Part shown: piece after piece, positions 15,613 through 20,136 of the stretch
How positions within the stretch are numbered: position 1 is the first letter of the stretch
Layout of the letters: every line of letters begins with the position of its first letter
Assembly: GCA_934569215.1 (NCBI GenBank)
Contig: CAKTKF010000003.1
Span: 1-20,136, forward strand
Length of the DNA stretch: 20,136 nt
Direction of reading: 5' to 3'
Origin: an uncultured Oscillospiraceae bacterium
Lineage (GTDB): Bacteria; Bacillota; Clostridia; Oscillospirales; Oscillospiraceae
The notes under the pieces: generated by a model
The model's database searches: none
What the model saw: only the letters and a program-made list of their open reading frames with translations
Told to the model about the DNA's origin: nothing
Position numbers and translations under genes: made by a program

Positions 15613-15640
15613 AGTTAACATAATATATTTTGTAACAAGT
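15613..15640. other. Candidate dif site (XerC/XerD chromosome dimer resolution)
   Basis: 28 bp made of AGTTAACATAA, a 6-bp centre TATATT, and TTGTAACAAGT. Read on the minus strand, the arms are ACTTGTTACAA (XerC side) and TTATGTTAACT (XerD side). Against the Bacillus subtilis dif as I remember it, 23 of 28 positions match: 10 of 11 in the XerD arm, 5 of 6 in the centre, 8 of 11 in the XerC arm. It lies between convergent transcription units, the usual setting near the replication terminus. Confidence 0.8.
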
Positions 15641-15646
15641 TGTAAT

Positions 15647-15664
15647 GTTAACATAAAACAAGTT
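15647..15664. repeat. Truncated second copy of the dif-like site, lacking 10 central bases
   Basis: This 18-bp stretch equals GTTAACATAA joined directly to AACAAGTT. The site at 15614-15641 has the same two blocks with TATATTTTGT between them. The XerD-type arm is kept (10 of 11 compared with the upstream site); the centre and part of the XerC arm are gone. Start-to-start distance is 33 bp. Confidence 0.8.
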
Positions 15665-15692
15665 ATCCACATTCTCCACAGCTTTCTCCACA
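15663..15692 (+). promoter_or_regulatory. Three tandem DnaA-box-like motifs
   Basis: TTATCCACA (15663-15671) is a perfect DnaA box. It is followed without gap by TTCTCCACA (15672-15680) and, after 3 bp, by TTCTCCACA (15684-15692), each one base from the consensus. All point the same way in an AT-rich gap. Binding is inferred from sequence only. Confidence 0.55.
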
Positions 15693-15741
15693 GGATTGGC
15701 CGGGAAAACGGTTGAAAACTAAGGGGGAAACGAGGCTGTAT

Positions 15742-15781
15742 CAAAATATCTCCACAGCTTTGCATAAAACTGTGGAGATAT
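15742..15781 (-). terminator. Terminator of the minus-strand operon
   Basis: ATATCTCCACAG (15746-15757) and CTGTGGAGATAT (15770-15781) form a perfect 12-bp stem with a 12-nt loop. On the minus strand the stem runs into TTTTGATAC, 43 nt past the thioesterase stop. The arms also contain the TCTCCACA core seen in the neighbouring DnaA-box-like motifs. Between 15586 and 15823 there is no gene. Confidence 0.7.
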
Positions 15782-15823
15782 CACGAATTTACATAACACC
15801 GAGTTTTGACTTTTCTGAGGGGT

Positions 15824-16549
15824 TCAGTCGAACAGAACCTTGGCGGAAAACACCAGCTCGTCCTTGCTGTCGCTCTTCCGGTAGGCGTCCACCCGAAGAC
15901 AGCCGTCTGCCACGAAATCCCAGTGGAGATCAAGGCTCTGCCCTTCCCGCGCTTCGCTGTGATAGCGCAGGGCAAACTCCTTCACGGGATGCTCCCGGTG
16001 GAAGTCGCTGGGGAGAAGATCGTCGATCCAGTCTAAGTACCGGGTATTGTTCATATGGCCATTGCGATCCAGGTCGGTAAAGCGCACGTCCCGCCGGCAG
16101 CTGTGCTCCATTACCTTGGGAACAAGACCGCCGGGAAGCGCCAGCTCCGTTCCCCGGAGGGTGCCGGGGACGATGATGCCGCTCTTGTCGGGAGACACGC
16201 TGACCCGGGTATCCTGATCCATCAGGACCCAAAGGCTGATGGAGCGGGAGCATTCATTGCCCGCCTGATCGTAGATCACGATGGAGCGGGGGTAGCCGAC
16301 GTGGGTGTTGGGCATAGGCCAGGTCTCAATGTGGACGGTCTCGCCCCGTTCCGGGAGACGGTTGATCTGCACCCGGTGCCGGGTCACCGCCCAGAACAGC
16401 CGGTGGCTTTCCAGGGTGTCCGCAAGCTCGTCGCAGTGCCGCCCCGCGATTTCCTGGGCGAAATACAAAAGGGTGGACGGCTTCAGGCGGCCGTAGCGAT
16501 CGACGCACATGTCCTGAACGGGAAAGTCCTGCTGAAAAATTGGTTCCAT
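15824..16549 (-). CDS. Acyl-ACP thioesterase
   Basis: 241 aa, the usual size for bacterial members of the FatA/FatB-like family (Pfam Acyl-ACP_TE). The start is set by GGAGGAAA about 6 nt upstream of the ATG at 16549. The protein is a double hot-dog: the first domain (about 1-135) includes 'FAQEIAGRHCDEL', 'LFWAVTRHRVQI' and 'GETVHIETWP'; the second (about 145-241) carries the catalytic signature D161-x-N163-x-H165-x-NN ('DLDRNGHMNNTRYLDW'). It hydrolyses acyl-ACP to free fatty acid and ACP in the cytosol, setting chain length or releasing fatty acids for membrane lipid adjustment. It is the last gene of the response regulator / kinase / HtrA run, 57 nt after htrA, with a hairpin in the gap. 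Placement in an envelope operon suggests a role in membrane lipid control. No key residue is missing. Confidence 0.93.
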   Translation of the reverse strand: MEPIFQQDFPVQDMCVDRYGRLKPSTLLYFAQEIAGRHCDELADTLESHRLFWAVTRHRVQINRLPERGETVHIETWPMPNTHVGYPRSIVIYDQAGNECSRSISLWVLMDQDTRVSVSPDKSGIIVPGTLRGTELALPGGLVPKVMEHSCRRDVRFTDLDRNGHMNNTRYLDWIDDLLPSDFHREHPVKEFALRYHSEAREGQSLDLHWDFVADGCLRVDAYRKSDSKDELVFSAKVLFD

Positions 16550-16571
16550 ACTGTTTCCTCCAAATGATTCT

Positions 16572-16597
16572 GCCGGCCTCCTGAAGGGAGTGCCGGC
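16572..16597 (-). terminator. Hairpin between the HtrA gene and the thioesterase gene
   Basis: GCCGGC, CTCC, a 5-nt loop, GGAG, one unpaired T and GCCGGC form a stem of 10 pairs. Only a short T-poor stretch follows on the minus strand, so it is more likely an attenuator or mRNA-processing/stability element than a full stop. Confidence 0.55.
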
Positions 16598-16606
16598 GAG
16601 ATGTCT

Positions 16607-17866
16607 TTATCCTTTATCCTCCGTGACGGTGAGGGAGACCCGGTACTGCTTGCCGCTACGGTAAACCACGGCCTCCACCGTATCGCCGATGTCCAGCTTG
16701 TAGACCGCGCCGTTCAGGGCGTCCATGGTGGTCACGTTGGTGCCGTTGATGCTGATGAGGATGTCGCCCTCCTCGATGCCCTTGGCGGCGGCGTCGCTGG
16801 CGCGGTCAACGCCGGTGATATACAGGCCGGCGGGAAGCCGGTAATAATACTGGTCGAAGGAGGACAGGGGTTCTCCTTCCAGTCCCAGGGTCGGCCTGCC
16901 GGAGACATAGCCCTGGGCGATCAGCTGCTCGGCCACCTCCTTCACGGTGGAGCTGGGAATGGCGAAGCCTAGACCCTCCACACCGGCGGAGTCGGTGAAC
17001 GCGCCGATCTTCATGGTGTTGATGCCGATGACCTGGCCGTAGCAGTTAATGAGCGGGCCGCCGGAGTTGCCGGAATTCAGGGCGGCGTTGGTCTGGATCA
17101 GGGTCATGGTGCGCCCGCCCATATCCATGTCCCGGCCGATGCCGGAGATGATGCCGTCCGTGTAGGTACCCCGGAACTTGACGCCCAGGGGGTCGCCGAT
17201 GGCGACCACGGTGTCGCCCACCCGCAGGCTGCCGGAATCTCCGAACTGCGCCGGGGTCAGACCCGTCGCGTCCACGTGGAGCACCGCGAGGTCGGACACG
17301 GAATCGGCGCCCACCAGCATGGCGGGCAGCGTCCGCCCGTCGGTCAGCTGCGCCGTGATGGAGATGCCGTTTTCCACCACATGGCAGTTGGTCACGATGT
17401 ACCCGTCTTCGGTCAGGATCACGCCGGTGCCGGTGGAGGTGGCGCTCTGACCGGTGCTGGTGATGGACACCACGGAGTCGATGTTCCGGCTGTAGATCTC
17501 CTGGAGGGACAGCGCGCCCTCGGCAGGAACGTTATCCACGCCCTGGGGGCATTTCTGCAAGTCGATGGTGGGGGTGTCCTCCCCAAGGGTGGCGTCCACG
17601 GATTCCGTGGGGAATGCGGCGGTTTCCATAGGCAGCGCCGCCGCGCCGGTGGCGAAGGAAATGGACTGCTCGCTTTCTCTCTGGGTGTTCAGCTTTTGGA
17701 ACAGCCGCACGTTGAGAATGCCCAGAACCGTGATGATGCCGCACAGGAAGATGATCAGGATCAGCAGCAGCGCCACGGTGCCGCCATGGCTTTTCGGCGG
17801 CTCGGTACGGCCGGTGCCGTATACGCTGTCATCCCAGGGATGGTTGTATTTTTTACGTTCGTCCAT
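16607..17866 (-). CDS. Membrane-anchored HtrA/DegP-type serine protease with PDZ domain
   Basis: 419 aa. GAGGT precedes the ATG at 17866 by about 8 nt, and the gene follows the kinase stop by 18 nt. A cytosolic N-terminus (1-29) precedes one membrane helix (about 30-53), then a low-complexity Ala/Thr linker, a trypsin-like domain (about 120-315) and a PDZ domain (about 320-415). The catalytic triad is complete: H162 in 'IVTNCHVVENG', D192 in 'DLAVLHVD', and S268 in 'NSGNSGGPLIN'. The oxyanion and activation loops look normal. Family members degrade or refold misfolded proteins outside the membrane and are often induced by envelope stress. The adjacent two-component genes probably control it. 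Length and layout are typical of Gram-positive HtrA proteins. Confidence 0.95.
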   Translation of the reverse strand: MDERKKYNHPWDDSVYGTGRTEPPKSHGGTVALLLILIIFLCGIITVLGILNVRLFQKLNTQRESEQSISFATGAAALPMETAAFPTESVDATLGEDTPTIDLQKCPQGVDNVPAEGALSLQEIYSRNIDSVVSITSTGQSATSTGTGVILTEDGYIVTNCHVVENGISITAQLTDGRTLPAMLVGADSVSDLAVLHVDATGLTPAQFGDSGSLRVGDTVVAIGDPLGVKFRGTYTDGIISGIGRDMDMGGRTMTLIQTNAALNSGNSGGPLINCYGQVIGINTMKIGAFTDSAGVEGLGFAIPSSTVKEVAEQLIAQGYVSGRPTLGLEGEPLSSFDQYYYRLPAGLYITGVDRASDAAAKGIEEGDILISINGTNVTTMDALNGAVYKLDIGDTVEAVVYRSGKQYRVSLTVTEDKG

Positions 17867-17884
17867 ATGGTTACCTCGAAAAGG

Positions 17885-19309
17885 TCAGTTCACCAGCGGC
17901 ATGGTGAAGGTAAATTCGGTTTTCCCGTCCTTGGAGCTGACGGAGATATCCTCGCCGTGGCTGCACACGATGGTTTTGACAATGTACAGACCCAGACCCC
18001 AGCCGTCCCGGTTCTGGGAGCGGGATTTGTCCAGCTTGTGGAACCGGTCGAATACCAGAGGCAGCTCGTCCGGGGGGATGGTCTCGCCGTCGTTGGAGAC
18101 GGAGACGTAGGCCTTGCTGCCGCCCTCTTTGATGCGCAGCCCCAGATTGCCCCCGTCAGGGCAGAACTTTACGGCGTTGTCGATGAGATTGTAGATGACC
18201 TGGGTGATGTAGTCCGGGTTCGCCATGGTGTACACCGGATGCTCCGGCATATCCACGTTGACGTTCAGGTGCTTGTCGTTGATCTTCTTTTCGAAGGTGA
18301 TCAGCACCTGCCCGGCGCATTCCTCCAGGTCAAAGTGCATCTTCTTTTCCTCGGGAATGCCGCCTTCCTTTTGCAGCTGGGAGATGTCCAGCATACTGCG
18401 CACGAGGCGGCTTAAGCGCTTGGTCTCGTCGGAGACGATGTGCAGGTAGTGCTCCCGCTTGTCCTCCGGGATGGTGCCGTCCAGAATGCCGTCCACATAG
18501 CCGGAAATGGTGGTCATGGGGGTTTTCAGCTCGTGGGAGACGTTGGCGACGAACTCCTGTCGCCGGTACTCGCTCTTTTGCAGGGAGACTGCCATATTGT
18601 TGAAGGCAACGGCCACCTCCTCCATTTCCTCGGAGCAGTCGTCCTCCAGACGGACCCGGGCTTCCAGATCCCCGTGACCGAAGGCGTTGGCGGCCTTGGC
18701 CAACTCCTTCAGCGGCCGGCTCTCCCGCCGGGCAAAGGCGGTGACCGCCAACACGGAGATCAGCACCACGAACAGTGCCGCGGTGAGGAAAATGTTGGAG
18801 ATCTTGTTCATAATCTGGGTGATGTCATTGGCCGGGGTGGAGACCAGCACGATGCCCTTAGCATTGCCGTCCACCAGGATGGGGCGGGACACCATGTAGC
18901 GGCGGTCGGTATACAGGCCGTTGATGACACCGGTGGCGGTGTCGCCGCCGTTCTGGATAACCTTTTCCAGGTAGGCCTGATTCAACTGCAAGCCCTGATG
19001 CTCACAGCCAGAGGGGGTGTCGGAGCAAAGCACTACATTCCCCTCGCTGTCGCAGACCACCGCGTCAGCCCCGGACACCTGGGACGCCACGGTCAGGTTC
19101 AGCTGAAACGTCCGGTTGGACAGCCCGCCGCTGTTAAAGTAGGCGGCGGCCAGCTCCGAGATGGTGTCCGCGTTCTGCTGCAGCCCGGAGAGGGTGGTGT
19201 CCGTGAGGAACCGGTTGACCTTTATCTGAAAGGACGCGCCCAGAATGGTCATGGCCACCAGCAGGATCGCCGCGGCGGTGAAAAAGCTGCGGCCGAAGCT
19301 ACTTTTCAT
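17885..19309 (-). CDS. Sensor histidine kinase, HAMP/HisKA/HATPase type
   Basis: 474 aa. It starts 2 nt after the response regulator stop, with GAGGT inside the end of that gene, so the two are translationally coupled. Two membrane helices (about 8-28 and 171-192) flank an extracellular sensor domain of about 140 residues that contains three cysteines (86, 95, 102). HAMP follows (about 193-245). HisKA has phospho-acceptor H259 in 'ANVSHELKTPM'. The ATPase domain has the N box (N374-N378, 'YNLIDNAVKF'), 'DRFHKLDKSRS' and the G2 box GWGLGLYIVK (436-445). There is no PAS domain. It phosphorylates the neighbouring response regulator in answer to an unknown envelope signal. It resembles the kinases that precede htrA in Clostridia, but the gene order does not show that it is WalK. 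Confidence 0.95.
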   Translation of the reverse strand: MKSSFGRSFFTAAAILLVAMTILGASFQIKVNRFLTDTTLSGLQQNADTISELAAAYFNSGGLSNRTFQLNLTVASQVSGADAVVCDSEGNVVLCSDTPSGCEHQGLQLNQAYLEKVIQNGGDTATGVINGLYTDRRYMVSRPILVDGNAKGIVLVSTPANDITQIMNKISNIFLTAALFVVLISVLAVTAFARRESRPLKELAKAANAFGHGDLEARVRLEDDCSEEMEEVAVAFNNMAVSLQKSEYRRQEFVANVSHELKTPMTTISGYVDGILDGTIPEDKREHYLHIVSDETKRLSRLVRSMLDISQLQKEGGIPEEKKMHFDLEECAGQVLITFEKKINDKHLNVNVDMPEHPVYTMANPDYITQVIYNLIDNAVKFCPDGGNLGLRIKEGGSKAYVSVSNDGETIPPDELPLVFDRFHKLDKSRSQNRDGWGLGLYIVKTIVCSHGEDISVSSKDGKTEFTFTMPLVN

Positions 19310-19311
19310 GC

Positions 19312-19998
19312 TTACAGCACCTCGAATTTATACCCGACACCCCAGACGGTTTTCAGGCTCCACTGGTCGCTGACGCCCTCCAGCTTCTCGCGAAGGCGCT
19401 TCACGTGGACGTCCACGGTGCGGGAGTCGCCGAAATAGTCGAAGCCCCACACCTCGTCCAGCAGCTGGTTGCGGGTGTAGACCCGGTTGGGAGAGGAGGC
19501 AAGGTAGTAAAGCAGCTCCATCTCCTTGGGGGGCGTATCCACCTTCTTGCCGTCTACGGTCAGCTCGAAAGCGTCCATGTCGATGATCAGCTTGTCGAAC
19601 ACAAGCCGCCGCGCCTTCTTCTCCGCGGCCACGCCGGAGGTGCGCCGCAGCACCGCCTCGATCCGGGCAAGAACCTCCTTCATTTCAAAGGGCTTGGTGA
19701 CATAGTCGTCGGCGCCGGTTTTCAAGCCCATGACCTTGGACTCGGTGTCGCCCTTGGCGGTGAGCATGATGATGGGGGTCTGTGCCTCGGCACGGATGGC
19801 CTTGCACACCGACCAGCCGTCCATCACGGGCATCATCACGTCCAGCAGCACCAGATCGGGCTTGATGGCCCGGAATTTGGCAAGACCCTGCCCGCCGTCC
19901 GCCGCCACGGTGACGGCGTAGCCCTCCTTCTCCAGATACATTTGCAGCAGCTCCGCAATATTGCGGTCATCCTCTACGATCAAAACGGAAACAGCCAT
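19312..19998 (-). CDS. OmpR/PhoB-family response regulator
   Basis: 228 aa, the standard size. GGGAGGAAA lies about 7 nt before the ATG at 19998. The receiver domain (1-120) has the acid pair E9/D10-D11, phospho-acceptor D53 ('LVLLDVMMPVMDG'), T80 and K102 ('DYVTKPFEMKE'). The winged-helix output domain (about 128-228) has the family signature 'RVYTRNQLLDEVWGF', then 'RTVDVHVKRLREKLE' and the end 'WGVGYKFEVL'. It binds DNA as a phosphorylated dimer and very likely regulates its own operon, including the kinase, the HtrA protease and the thioesterase. It is the first gene of the minus-strand operon. All key residues are present. Confidence 0.96.
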   Translation of the reverse strand: MAVSVLIVEDDRNIAELLQMYLEKEGYAVTVAADGGQGLAKFRAIKPDLVLLDVMMPVMDGWSVCKAIRAEAQTPIIMLTAKGDTESKVMGLKTGADDYVTKPFEMKEVLARIEAVLRRTSGVAAEKKARRLVFDKLIIDMDAFELTVDGKKVDTPPKEMELLYYLASSPNRVYTRNQLLDEVWGFDYFGDSRTVDVHVKRLREKLEGVSDQWSLKTVWGVGYKFEVL

Positions 19999-20047
19999 GA
20001 TTATTTTCCTCCCAGTTCTATTATCTCTATAATTTCCCTTTCCCCTT

Positions 20048-20053
20048 ATTATA
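20048..20053 (-). promoter_or_regulatory. Candidate -10 box of the minus-strand operon
   Basis: The minus strand reads TATAAT here, 50 nt upstream of the response regulator ATG at 19998. No good -35 is found at 16-18 bp; TTCACT at 19 bp is the nearest. The weak -35 fits a promoter that needs the phosphorylated response regulator. The last 80 bp of the window (20057-20136) show no gene. Confidence 0.45.
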
Positions 20054-20136
20054 GCGAGTTTTTCCGTTTTCTAGTGAACAAATTGTAAAGACTTCCACCC
20101 CAATTTATGAACGGACAGGTTGCACTTGAAAATCCG

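Noticed and set aside
15613..15781. The AT-rich gap as a chromosomal replication origin
   Set aside because: DnaA boxes and AT-richness fit, but the flanking genes converge, no dnaA, dnaN or rpmH is present, and the dif match points to the terminus instead. Kept only as a DnaA-binding cluster.
17885..19998. The two-component pair as WalRK of the origin-proximal HtrA locus
   Set aside because: There is no PAS domain and no YycH/YycI-like or metallohydrolase genes between kinase and protease, so the specific name is not supported.

Overview
The window looks like chromosomal DNA of a fairly GC-rich, Gram-positive gut-type Clostridia, probably Oscillospirales. This is an inference from AGGAGG-type ribosome sites, consensus sigma-A promoters, large secreted modular proteins with 'LSLLLALVMAIGLLP' style signal peptides, TEPTE/TAPTE linkers, and a gene-length antisense open-frame background typical of GC-rich coding DNA. 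No rRNA, tRNA, CRISPR array or IS element was seen.

Left end (1-2880): a cysteine-containing cytosolic protein of uncertain function runs off the left edge on the minus strand. It is divergent from a PucR/CdaR-type regulator. The regulator has a full-consensus promoter (TTGACA, 17 bp, TATAAT), and a perfect 10-bp inverted repeat touches its -35 box. A rho-independent terminator closes the regulator gene.

Centre (2881-15590), all on the plus strand: first a 1078-aa secreted protein (FN3-like modules, a CARDB-like module and a right-handed beta-helix glycosidase-like domain), then a four-gene run. The run holds a 1786-aa secreted modular protein; a 74-aa peptide only 14 nt downstream that looks like a ribosomally made precursor; a 661-aa fusion of an HPr-kinase-like ATPase domain to a radical SAM/SPASM maturase; and a 343-aa single-pass membrane protein with a long extracellular linker. 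The two giant secreted-protein genes have near-identical promoter layouts (TAGACA, 17 bp, extended -10), so they are probably co-expressed. I read the peptide plus kinase/rSAM fusion as a candidate undescribed RiPP pathway tied to cell-surface proteins. No exporter, protease or separate PqqD-like recognition protein is visible in the window.

Junction (15528-15823): the plus-strand genes meet the minus-strand genes here. The AT-rich gap holds a 28-bp match to a Firmicutes dif site (XerC/XerD chromosome dimer resolution), a second truncated copy of it lacking exactly 10 central bases, three tandem DnaA-box-like motifs, and terminators for both sides. Convergent genes plus dif suggest the replication terminus.

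Right end (15824-20136), all minus strand: an operon of OmpR/PhoB-type response regulator, HAMP/HisKA sensor kinase, membrane-anchored HtrA/DegP-type protease and acyl-ACP thioesterase, probably an envelope-stress or envelope-homeostasis module. A promoter-like -10 lies upstream, and a hairpin sits before the thioesterase gene.
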